From Roseibacterium beibuensis (lineage in GTDB: Bacteria; Pseudomonadota; Alphaproteobacteria; Rhodobacterales; Rhodobacteraceae), in assembly GCF_039542305.1 (NCBI RefSeq), contig NZ_BAABHW010000002.1:558001-622000 (forward strand): 64,000 bases of DNA. The letters run 5' to 3'. The position numbers were made by a program, and so were the translations under genes. Positions 25,860 to 33,425 of the stretch are shown here, in pieces. Below the pieces are notes generated by a model that was not told where the DNA came from, ran no database searches, and was given only the letters and a program-made list of their open reading frames with translations. Position 1 is the first letter of the stretch; each line of letters starts with the position of its first letter.

Positions 25860-28208
25860 ATGACGACCCGCGAAATCTTCGACTCGATGGAGTATGGCCC
25901 CGCGCCCGAAAGCGACGCGGAGGCGCGCGACTGGATCGCCACGCGCGGCCCCGATTTCGGGCATTTCATCGATGGTGGGTTCACCGATGCCGGGCAGGGC
26001 TTCGCCGCGAAAAACCCGGCGACCGGCGAGGAGATTGCCCGGCTGACCCAGGGCAGCGCCCATGACGTCGAGGTCGCGGTCGCCGCCGCGGCCAAGGCCT
26101 TTTCGAAATGGTCGAAACTGCCGGGCCATGCGCGGGCGAAATACCTCTACGCGCTGGCGCGGCTGTTGCAGAAACACGCCCGGCTTTTCGCGGTTCTGGA
26201 GACGCTCGATAACGGCAAGCCGATCCGCGAAAGCCGCGATATCGACGTGCCGCTGGCGCAGCGTCATTTCTACTATCACGCCGGTCTGGCCCAGTTGATG
26301 GACAGCGAGATGCCCGGTCATGCGCCGCTGGGTGTCTGCGGTCAGATCATCCCGTGGAACTTTCCGCTGCTGATGCTGGCGTGGAAGATCGCGCCTGCCT
26401 TGGCCGCCGGAAACACGGTGGTTCTGAAACCGGCCGAATACACCTCGCTCACGGCTCTGCTGTTCGCCGATATCTGCCGCGAGGCGGGGCTGCCCAAGGG
26501 CGTCGTGAACATCGTCACCGGCGATGGCGCGACGGGCGAGGCGCTGGTCACCCACCCGGACGTGGCCAAGATCGCCTTTACCGGCTCGACCGCCGTGGGC
26601 CGCCGCATCCGCGAGGCGACAGCGGGGTCGGGCAAATCCCTGACCTTGGAGTTGGGCGGGAAATCCCCCTACATCGTCTTCGACGACGCCGATATCGATT
26701 CAGCGATCGAGGGGCTGGTAGATGCCATCTGGTTCAACCAGGGGCAGGTCTGCTGCGCGGGCTCGCGCCTGTTGGTGCAGGAAAGCATCGCCGAGGATTT
26801 CCACGCGCGGCTGAAGGCACGGATGGACAAGCTGCGCGTCGGCGATCCGCTGGACAAATGCATCGACGTGGGTGCGCTGGTGGACCCGGTCCAGCACCAG
26901 ACGATCACGCGGATGGTGGAGGCCAATACCGAAGGCGAGGTCTATCGCGCGCAGGTGCCGATGCCCGAGCAGGGCTGTTTCTACCCGCCGACGCTGATCA
27001 CCGGGCTCAGCCCCGCCGCGCCACTGATGCAGGACGAAATCTTCGGGCCCGTGCTCGTCTCCACCACCTTCCGCACGCCGTCTGAGGCGGTGGAGTTGGC
27101 CAATAACACGCGTTACGGGCTGGCCGCGACCCTCTGGAGCGAGAACCTGAACCTCGCCCTCGACATCGCGCCGAAACTGGCGGCTGGCGTGGTCTGGGTG
27201 AACGCGACCAACTTGTTCGACGCCGCCGCGCCCTTTGGCGGGGTGCGCGAATCGGGCTTTGGCCGCGAAGGCGGGTGGGAGGGGCTGTCGGCCTACCTGA
27301 AACCCAAGGCGAAATTGACCCCGCGCAAGCCGGTCGCGCCGGTCCCCGCCCCCGACACGGTCGAGGCGCCGGGGCTGGACCGCACCGCCAAGATGTATGT
27401 CGGCGGCAAGCAGGCGCGGCCCGACAGCGGCTATTCGCGGCCTGTCTGGTCGAAGCGCGGGCAGTTGCTGGGCCATGCGGGGCTGGGCAACCGCAAGGAC
27501 ATCCGCAACGCGGTCGAGGCCGCGCGCGGGGCTGCCGGATGGTCCAGGACCACCGGGCATCTGCGCGCGCAGATCCTGTATTATATCGCCGAGAACCTGT
27601 CGGCCCGCGCGGACGAGTTCGCCGCGCGCCTGCGCGCCCTGACGACGACCAGCGCGGCCAGGGCCGAAGCCGAGGTCGAGGCCTCGATCGCGCGGCTTTT
27701 CACCTACGCGGCCTGGGCGGACAAGTTCGACGGCGGTGTGAAATCGGTGCCGATCCGGGGCGTGGCCATGGCCATGCGCGAGCCCGTGGGCATCATCGGG
27801 GCGCTGGCCCCGGAAGAGGCGCCGCTGCTCGGGGCCGTGTCGCTGATCGCGCCCGCGATCGCGATGGGCAACCGTGTGGTGCTGGTGCCATCCGCCCCCT
27901 ACCCCCTGGCCGCGACGGACCTGTACCAAGTGCTCGATACGTCGGACGTGCCGGGCGGTGTGGTGAATATCGTGACGGGCGATCCGGCCGATCTTGCCCC
28001 GGCGCTGGCCGGGCATCTGGAGGTTGACGCGCTGTGGAACTTCTCGGCCTCGGATCAGGCGATGATCGACGCCGCCTCGGCCGGGAACCTCAAGCGGGTC
28101 TGGGCGCCCGAGGGCAACCCGGATTGGCTGGGCGGCGATGGGGAGGGGCGTGCCTTCCTCGAGGCCGCGACCGAGGTAAAGACGATCTGGGTGCCCTACG
28201 GCGAGTGA
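25860..28208 (+). CDS. Two-domain aldehyde dehydrogenase, ALDH16 family
   Basis: A 782-residue protein with a complete aldehyde dehydrogenase domain (~residues 30-490) and a second, incomplete one (~505-782). The first has LGVCGQIIPWNFPLLMLAWK, the catalytic glutamate in LTLELGGKSPYIVF (~263) and the catalytic cysteine in NQGQVCCAGSRL (~299), so it should be active. The second keeps the N-terminal cofactor-type fold (MAMREPVGIIGALAPEEAP, GVVNIVTGDPADL) but lacks the cysteine region. This is the layout of ALDH16; the bacterial members are catalytically competent whereas the human one lacks the cysteine. Placement after deoC suggests acetaldehyde or deoxyribose-derived aldehydes as substrates. 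Confidence 0.88.
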   Translation: MTTREIFDSMEYGPAPESDAEARDWIATRGPDFGHFIDGGFTDAGQGFAAKNPATGEEIARLTQGSAHDVEVAVAAAAKAFSKWSKLPGHARAKYLYALARLLQKHARLFAVLETLDNGKPIRESRDIDVPLAQRHFYYHAGLAQLMDSEMPGHAPLGVCGQIIPWNFPLLMLAWKIAPALAAGNTVVLKPAEYTSLTALLFADICREAGLPKGVVNIVTGDGATGEALVTHPDVAKIAFTGSTAVGRRIREATAGSGKSLTLELGGKSPYIVFDDADIDSAIEGLVDAIWFNQGQVCCAGSRLLVQESIAEDFHARLKARMDKLRVGDPLDKCIDVGALVDPVQHQTITRMVEANTEGEVYRAQVPMPEQGCFYPPTLITGLSPAAPLMQDEIFGPVLVSTTFRTPSEAVELANNTRYGLAATLWSENLNLALDIAPKLAAGVVWVNATNLFDAAAPFGGVRESGFGREGGWEGLSAYLKPKAKLTPRKPVAPVPAPDTVEAPGLDRTAKMYVGGKQARPDSGYSRPVWSKRGQLLGHAGLGNRKDIRNAVEAARGAAGWSRTTGHLRAQILYYIAENLSARADEFAARLRALTTTSAARAEAEVEASIARLFTYAAWADKFDGGVKSVPIRGVAMAMREPVGIIGALAPEEAPLLGAVSLIAPAIAMGNRVVLVPSAPYPLAATDLYQVLDTSDVPGGVVNIVTGDPADLAPALAGHLEVDALWNFSASDQAMIDAASAGNLKRVWAPEGNPDWLGGDGEGRAFLEAATEVKTIWVPYGE

Positions 28209-28220
28209 CGGTGAGAGGGA

Positions 28221-28314
28221 TTGCGCCGCGGCTTCGCCGCGTCGCCCGGCAAAGCGCCGAAAGGGGCATTGAGCCCCTTTCGGCGCTGGTTTGCATATTT
28301 GAAGGATAAAGATG
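28221..28314 (+). repeat. Dispersed hairpin element, copy 1
   Basis: About 94 bases between the convergent ALDH16 and DUF1523 genes. It opens TTGCGCCGCGGCTTCG, contains a perfect 15-bp stem (28253-28267 with 28273-28287) around ATTGA, and ends GCATATTTGAAGGATAAAGATG. A diverged copy is present in reverse orientation at 57836-57936. No T-run follows the stem. Confidence 0.72.
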
Positions 28315-28327
28315 CAACAGGGCGGGA

Positions 28328-28933
28328 TCAGCCGCGACCTGCCGCCCAATCCTTCAGCTTGGCCCAACGCACGGCGGTGCGGTCGGCGATAGGAACGATG
28401 ACCCGGTCCTCGAACCGTTCCCAGATCCGCCAGGCCATGAAGAGGACCCCGGCGAAGACAAGCAGGATCACGATGTTGAGCCAGGGGATCAGGGTCACGT
28501 CGGGGCCGTCGACCTCGCGCATGCTGATCGCGTTGGGATAGGTGGTGAGCAGCCGCGACCGCCAGCCGTAATGGGTGACGGCGACCCAGCGCGGGGCCTC
28601 GGAATTCGAGACGAGGTTCGCCGCCTCGGCCTGCAGGTCGGCGCTGTCGAGCTTGAAATAGGGCGGCCAGCCGAAGCCCGTGTCCTCGTTGCGGTAAACC
28701 ATCACGTCGCCATCGGCGTGCACCGTGTTGATCAGGCGCAAGTCCCGGCTGTCGGGGTCGGCGCCACCGCTATCGCCATGCGCGTAAAACACGCGATTCC
28801 ACCCCGAGAAATCCTGCCGGATGATTTCTGTATCGGTGACACGCACGATGTCGCGCTGGGGCAGCGTGTAATGCAGGAGCGCCCCGAGAAAGAGGGCCAG
28901 CAAGGACAGGAAGATGATCCGGGGCCAATGCAT
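28328..28933 (-). CDS. DUF1523 family membrane protein
   Basis: A 201-residue protein of the DUF1523 family (function unknown). It has an N-terminal membrane segment (residues ~4-23), a periplasmic-looking middle (DIVRVTDTEIIRQDFSGWNR, then INTVHADGDVMVYRNEDTGF and FGWPPYFKLDSADLQAEA), and a C-terminal membrane segment (~150-170) followed by a basic tail. It is 12 bases downstream of another small membrane-protein gene on the same strand. Confidence 0.85.
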   Translation of the reverse strand: MHWPRIIFLSLLALFLGALLHYTLPQRDIVRVTDTEIIRQDFSGWNRVFYAHGDSGGADPDSRDLRLINTVHADGDVMVYRNEDTGFGWPPYFKLDSADLQAEAANLVSNSEAPRWVAVTHYGWRSRLLTTYPNAISMREVDGPDVTLIPWLNIVILLVFAGVLFMAWRIWERFEDRVIVPIADRTAVRWAKLKDWAAGRG

Positions 28934-28945
28934 GGGAACGATCCT

Positions 28946-29206
28946 TCAATTGGTCAGGTACACGGTGACAACCAGGGCACAGATGGGCAGGACATAGACG
29001 AGGAATACAAGCCGTTTTCGCAGGCTGGCGGCGCGGGGTTCCAACCGTTCGGCGACCCAGTCGTCGCGGTCGCCGGGGCGGCCTTCCATCACCCAGTCCT
29101 CTTCGAGCTGCATCTTGGCGCCCGCACGCAGGTAGAAATAGAGGCTCAGGTAAACTACGCTCAGCCCGACAAGCAGAATGATCGACAAGCGCCCCAGATT
29201 CAGCAT
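28946..29206 (-). CDS. Hypothetical small membrane protein
   Basis: An 86-residue protein with two membrane segments (residues ~5-25 and ~64-84) separated by a hydrophilic loop (KMQLEEDWVMEGRPGDRDDW). The ATG at 29206 is preferred: upstream in-frame codons give a proline/arginine-rich shadow sequence. The ribosome site is weak (AGGGAT). It is cotranscribed with the DUF1523 gene. Family unknown to me. Confidence 0.65.
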   Translation of the reverse strand: MLNLGRLSIILLVGLSVVYLSLYFYLRAGAKMQLEEDWVMEGRPGDRDDWVAERLEPRAASLRKRLVFLVYVLPICALVVTVYLTN

Positions 29207-29387
29207 CCGCGAGATATCCCTTTGTTGGGTTCCCCATTGATATAAGAGATTCTTTCGCGGAATGTCAGGGCCAGCCGGTCGCGTCACGCGGGCGCAGGGT
29301 GCGGAGGCTGAGCCAGCCCGAACGGGAAATGAGCCGTGGTCGGCCTGCTTGAACGCGCGGATGGTCAGGAAATGCGGGCCGGACGGG

Positions 29388-29585
29388 TCAGGCGCGTTCG
29401 AGAAACCCGAGATGCGCGAGGGCGCGTGCGGCCATGTCGCGCGCCGTTTCGTCCCCGCTGAGCAGGTCGTCATTGAGGGTCCGGATGATGGGCGTCAGCG
29501 ACCGTGTGCTGGCCTGATCGCGGATGAAGGCGGCGACGTTTTCCTTGGCTACGGCAAGGATCTCTTCGGATCTTGGCACGCTCAT
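29388..29585 (-). CDS. Hypothetical 65-residue helical protein
   Basis: A short, charged, likely all-helical protein (MSVPRSEEILAVAKENVAAF, then LTPIIRTLNDDLLSGD and AARALAHLGFLERA). The ATG at 29585 follows GGGGGA. No family recognised. It lies divergent from the solute-binding protein gene and may stand alone; a ~180-bp gap separates it from the next minus-strand gene. Confidence 0.6.
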   Translation of the reverse strand: MSVPRSEEILAVAKENVAAFIRDQASTRSLTPIIRTLNDDLLSGDETARDMAARALAHLGFLERA

Positions 29586-29774
29586 CTGTCCCCCGAATCA
29601 ATGCAGATGCAGGAAAACCTTAACCCAGAATTCTCTCTCCGAGTCACGGTATGACAGAATTGCGACAATTCTCGTGCTGTCGCCTGCCCGCAAAAAGGTG
29701 CATTTTCCCCAAGATTTTCGCATCGCGCCGCGGCAATATGCGGCGACGTGCCATCAAAGGGAGAGACGCAGAAA

Positions 29775-31247
29775 ATGATCCGTTCGCTTCGCACCGGTGC
29801 CGCGATCCTCGCGCTGACCGCAGGCGCCGCGCTTGCGCAACAGACCGACATCACCATCGGCATGGTTCTTGAGCCGCCCAACCTCGACCCGACCGGCGGC
29901 GCGGCCGCCGCCATCGACGAGGTGGTTTATGCCAACGTCTTCGAGGGGCTGACGCGTTTTGCCCCGGACGGCTCGGTCGTGCCCGGCCTTGCGGAAAGCT
30001 GGGAGATTTCCGAGGACGGCACGACCTACACCTTCAACCTGCGCGAGGGCGTCACCTTCCATGACGGAAGCGCGATGACGGCCGAAGACGTGGTGTTTTC
30101 GCTCGACCGGGCGCGTGCCGAAGGTTCGACCAACGCGCAGCCGTCACTCTTTGCGAATATCGTCTCGGTCGAGGCGGTGGATAACACGACCGTCGCCGTC
30201 ACGCTGGATGGGCCGGATGGCGCGTTCCTGTTCGACATGGCCTGGGGCGACGCGGTGATCGTGGCGCCCGAAAGCGCCGAGGCCAACGCGACCAACCCGG
30301 TGGGCACCGGCCCGTTCCAGTTCGCGGAATGGGTGCAGGGCGACCGGGTGGAGCTGACCCGTTATGCCGATTACTGGGGCGAGGCCCCGGCGCTGGAGGC
30401 CGCGACCTTCCGCTTCGTCTCGGACCCGAACGCCGCGTTTGCCGCGATGATGGCGGGTGACGTGGATGCCTTCCCGAACTTCCCCGCGCCCGAGACGCTG
30501 TCGACCTTCGAGGCGGATCCGCGCTTCACGGTCATCGTCGGCTCGACCGAGGGGGAAACGATCCTGGCCATGAACAACGCCCAAGCGCCGCTCGATGACA
30601 TCCGGGTGCGGCAGGCCATTACCCACGCGATCAACCGGCAGGACATTATCGACGGGGCCATGTTCGGCTACGGCACGCCCATCGGGACGCATTTCGCCCC
30701 GCATAATCCCGACTATGTCGATCTGACCGGCAACTCGAATTACGACCCCGACGCGGCCCGTGCCCTTCTGGAAGAGGCGGGCGCGACGGACCTGACCCTG
30801 CGGCTGATGCTGCCGCCGCCGTCCTATGCGCGGCGCGGCGGTGAGATCATCGCGGCGCAACTGCGCGAGGTCGGGATCGAGACCGAGATCACCAACCTCG
30901 AATGGGCGCAGTGGCTGGAACAGGTGTTCCGCGGGTATGATTTCGACCTGACCATCGTCAGCCATACCGAACCTGCCGATATCAACATCTACGCAAATCC
31001 CGAGTATTACTTCCAATACGACAACGACGCCTTCCAGGCATTGATGGAAGAGCTGGCAACGACATCGGACCCCGCCGTGCGGACCGAGCTGAACCAGCAG
31101 GCCCAGCAGATGATCGCGGCGGATTTCGTCAACGGTTTCCTGTTCCAGCTGGCCAAGACGGGGGTCGCGAACGCCAATATCGAAGGTCTGTGGGAAAACT
31201 CGCCCACGCAGGCCAACGACCTGACCGGCGTGCGCTGGGTCGAATGA
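29775..31247 (+). CDS. Peptide/nickel-type ABC transporter solute-binding protein
   Basis: Periplasmic binding protein of the SBP_bac_5 (DppA/OppA) family, 490 residues. A signal peptide is visible (MIRSLRTGAAILALTAGAAL, cleaved near ALAQQ). Family features: EPPNLDPTGG, YANVFEGLTRFAPDGSVVPG, LAESWEISEDGTTYTFNLRE, VTFHDGSAMTAEDVVFSLDR and VRQAITHAINRQDI. The ATG at 29775 is preferred to an ATG 27 bases earlier. It stands alone with its own terminator. The nearest permease and ATPase genes of the same family are at 37.9-41.3 kb and lack a binding protein, so this may be their partner. Confidence 0.92.
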   Translation: MIRSLRTGAAILALTAGAALAQQTDITIGMVLEPPNLDPTGGAAAAIDEVVYANVFEGLTRFAPDGSVVPGLAESWEISEDGTTYTFNLREGVTFHDGSAMTAEDVVFSLDRARAEGSTNAQPSLFANIVSVEAVDNTTVAVTLDGPDGAFLFDMAWGDAVIVAPESAEANATNPVGTGPFQFAEWVQGDRVELTRYADYWGEAPALEAATFRFVSDPNAAFAAMMAGDVDAFPNFPAPETLSTFEADPRFTVIVGSTEGETILAMNNAQAPLDDIRVRQAITHAINRQDIIDGAMFGYGTPIGTHFAPHNPDYVDLTGNSNYDPDAARALLEEAGATDLTLRLMLPPPSYARRGGEIIAAQLREVGIETEITNLEWAQWLEQVFRGYDFDLTIVSHTEPADINIYANPEYYFQYDNDAFQALMEELATTSDPAVRTELNQQAQQMIAADFVNGFLFQLAKTGVANANIEGLWENSPTQANDLTGVRWVE

Positions 31248-31268
31248 TTTCAGCTTGAAGACCGTGGA

Positions 31269-31298
31269 AAAGCCCGGCCCATGCCGGGCTTTTTCTTT
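31269..31298. terminator. Bidirectional terminator
   Basis: AAAGCCCGGC pairs with GCCGGGCTTT around CCAT, followed on the plus strand by TTCTTTC; the complementary A-run on the left gives a T-tail on the minus strand as well. It lies between the convergent binding-protein and oxidoreductase genes. Confidence 0.88.
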
Positions 31299-31299
31299 C

Positions 31300-32295
31300 T
31301 CAACCAGCTTTGGGCAAGGGCGCGGCCCCGGGCAGTTTCAGGACCACGGCCCCTTTGCGGCTGCGGCTTTCGACATGGGTATAGGCCGCGTGGATCTGGT
31401 CGAAGGGATAGACGCGGTCGATCACCGGGCGCAGGCGGCCCGCCTCGATCATGTCCGACAGGCGTTTCAGACCGGCCTTCGTGTCGCCGTTCACCTTCAG
31501 GATCACGGAATGTCCGTTCCGCTTTGCCTTGCGCATGGCAAACACATCGCCCAGCCCGAAATTCAGCGGCACGAAACGCCCCCCTTGGGCCAGCATCCCG
31601 GCCACGGTCGGGTAAGTCATCACGCCTATGGTCTCCAACACCATGTCGAACGGACCGCTAAGGGAGGCGGGATCGACCTCGCGGTAATCGACGAAGGCAT
31701 CCGCGCCCAACCCCTCGACCAGCGCGCGGTTCGCGCCACTCGCCACGCCCGTCACATGCGCGCCCAGCGCCTTGGCGATCTGCACCGCATAGGCCCCGAC
31801 ACCGCCCGAAGCGCCGACGATCAGCACCCGCTCGCCCGGTTTCACCTGCGCGAAACGGTCGAGGAATTCGAGCGCGGCCTGCGCACCGAAGGGCAGAGCC
31901 GCCGCTTGCGTGTCGGTGAGCCCGGCGGGGGTGGTAAGAACCGCGCCCTCGGCCTTCACGGCAATGTACTCGGCATGCGCCCCGCCCGAGGCGAAGCCGA
32001 AGACACGGTCGCCCGGCCGAAACCCGGTGACGCCAGCGCCGACCGCGACCACCTCGCCGGCATAGTCTGACCCCAGAACCTTGTTGCGCGGCGCAAAGAG
32101 GCCGAACATCAGCCGACCCGCCAGTTTGCTGATGAGGCCGGGGAACGCAGCCGCGCGCAGCCGCCAATCCGCTGTCGTCACCCCCGCCGCGCCGACGCGC
32201 ACGAGGATTTCACCGGCTTTGGGGTCTAGGCGTGCCATCTCGGTAATCTGCACAACCTCGGCCGGTCCGTAATTTTCATAAACTGCCGCTTTCAT
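31300..32295 (-). CDS. Zinc-free quinone-oxidoreductase-like dehydrogenase (MDR family)
   Basis: A 331-residue NAD(P)-dependent medium-chain reductase of the quinone oxidoreductase branch. It opens MKAAVYENYGPAEVVQITEM; further motifs are GSDYAGEVVAVGAGVTGFRP, the cofactor loop VLIVGASGGVGAYAVQIAK and the C-terminal tail FDQIHAAYTHVESRSRKGAV. No structural-zinc cysteines are present. The ATG at 32295 follows AGGAGG; an ATG 57 bases upstream has no ribosome site. It is divergent from a LysR gene that probably controls it. The substrate is unknown. Confidence 0.9.
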   Translation of the reverse strand: MKAAVYENYGPAEVVQITEMARLDPKAGEILVRVGAAGVTTADWRLRAAAFPGLISKLAGRLMFGLFAPRNKVLGSDYAGEVVAVGAGVTGFRPGDRVFGFASGGAHAEYIAVKAEGAVLTTPAGLTDTQAAALPFGAQAALEFLDRFAQVKPGERVLIVGASGGVGAYAVQIAKALGAHVTGVASGANRALVEGLGADAFVDYREVDPASLSGPFDMVLETIGVMTYPTVAGMLAQGGRFVPLNFGLGDVFAMRKAKRNGHSVILKVNGDTKAGLKRLSDMIEAGRLRPVIDRVYPFDQIHAAYTHVESRSRKGAVVLKLPGAAPLPKAG

Positions 32296-32387
32296 GATCG
32301 GCCTCCTGTTCAAATCGCCATCTGCCTTGGCGATGGAGATACCCATGCACATACATTCATTGAATTGGCGAATATTGCATCCATGTT

Positions 32388-33305
32388 ATGCACATTCGCA
32401 TGGATTGGCGCAGCATCACCTTCGACTGGACCCGCGCGCGGGCCTTCCTCGTCACCGCCGAGGAAGGGTCGTTGTCCGCTGCCGCCCGCGCCCTTGGCCT
32501 GACACAGCCCACGCTGGGGCGGCAAGTGACGGCGTTCGAGGAAGAACTGGGCGTGACGCTGTTCACCCGCGCGGGCAAGCGGATGGACCTGACCGAGGCG
32601 GGGCTGAAGCTGATCGACCATGTGCGCGCGATGGGCGAGGCGGCGAATGCCCTGTCGCTGGCCGCGAGCGGACAGTCGGACGAGATCGCGGGCGAGGTCA
32701 CGGTGACCGCCTCGGACCTTTATGCTGCCCATATCCTGCCGCCCGTGATCGCCCGCCTGCGGGACGAGGCGCCGGGATTGCGCATCACCATCGTCGCCTC
32801 GAACGCCGTGCGCGACCTGATGCGGCGCGAGGCCGATATCGCCATCCGTCACGTCCGCCCAACGCAGCCCGACCTGACGGCGCGGCTGGTGACCCATGAC
32901 GAGGCGTGGCTTTTCGCATCCCCCGACCTGATCGCGCGGCTGGGGCCAGTGCAGAGCCCGGCTGACCTGAGCGAAGCGCCCTTCATCGGATATGATGCCA
33001 CCGACACCTACCTGCGCCTTCTGGGCGAGCAGGGCTACAGCCTGACGCCCGACAACTTCCCCGTCCTGACCGAGGATCACCATGTGCAATGGGCGCTGGC
33101 GCAGGCCGGGGTGGGCATGATCGCGGCACCGGGCTGGCTGGGCGATGCCGAGCCGGCACTGGCCCGCGTGCTGCCTGGCGTCGACCCACTGGTGCGGTTC
33201 CCCGTCTGGCTGGTCGCCCATCGCGAGGTGCATAATTCCCGCCGCGTGCGGCTGGTCTATGACCGGCTGGCCGAGGAAATTGCGCGCACGGTTCGGGCCG
33301 GGTGA
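32388..33305 (+). CDS. LysR family transcriptional regulator
   Basis: A 305-residue regulator with an N-terminal winged helix (FLVTAEEGSLSAAARALGLT, then QPTLGRQVTAFEEELGVTLF) and a C-terminal effector-binding domain (GEVTVTASDLYAAHILPPVI onward). The first ATG (32388) and another four codons later are both possible; neither has a clear ribosome site. Divergent from the quinone-oxidoreductase-like gene, with ~90 bp between them containing TGCAT-N7-ATGCA (32377-32393), a likely LysR site. Immediately after its stop lies palindrome element copy C. Confidence 0.92.
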   Translation: MHIRMDWRSITFDWTRARAFLVTAEEGSLSAAARALGLTQPTLGRQVTAFEEELGVTLFTRAGKRMDLTEAGLKLIDHVRAMGEAANALSLAASGQSDEIAGEVTVTASDLYAAHILPPVIARLRDEAPGLRITIVASNAVRDLMRREADIAIRHVRPTQPDLTARLVTHDEAWLFASPDLIARLGPVQSPADLSEAPFIGYDATDTYLRLLGEQGYSLTPDNFPVLTEDHHVQWALAQAGVGMIAAPGWLGDAEPALARVLPGVDPLVRFPVWLVAHREVHNSRRVRLVYDRLAEEIARTVRAG

Positions 33306-33308
33306 CAG

Positions 33309-33352
33309 ACGGAAAACTCGAGTTTTCCGTCCCGTTTTCCTCGAGGAAAACG
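33309..33352. repeat. Tandem palindrome element, copy C
   Basis: A perfect 22-bp palindrome ACGGAAAACTC/GAGTTTTCCGT (33309-33330) and a perfect 20-bp palindrome CGTTTTCCTCGAGGAAAACG (33333-33352) separated by two bases. It begins four bases after the LysR stop. The first unit equals the second unit of copy A; the second unit differs from the last unit of copy B only in its two central bases. Confidence 0.72.
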
Positions 33353-33372
33353 CCCCCCTGACGGCCCGATGG

Positions 33373-33398
33373 AAAAGGCCCCCGCCGAGGCGGGGGCC
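33373..33398 (-). terminator. Rho-independent terminator of the phytase-like gene
   Basis: GGCCCCCGCC and GGCGGGGGCC form a perfect 10-bp stem with a two-base loop; read on the minus strand it ends in TTTT. It lies 27 bases after the phytase-like stop, between that gene and palindrome copy C. Confidence 0.8.
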
Positions 33399-33425
33399 GG
33401 ATCGTCATGAAAGGACTTAGGTGAA

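Noticed and set aside
27370..28208. Frameshift or gene fusion artefact in the ALDH16 gene
   Set aside because: The second domain continues in one uninterrupted frame with normal codon use and the truncated form is the known ALDH16 layout.
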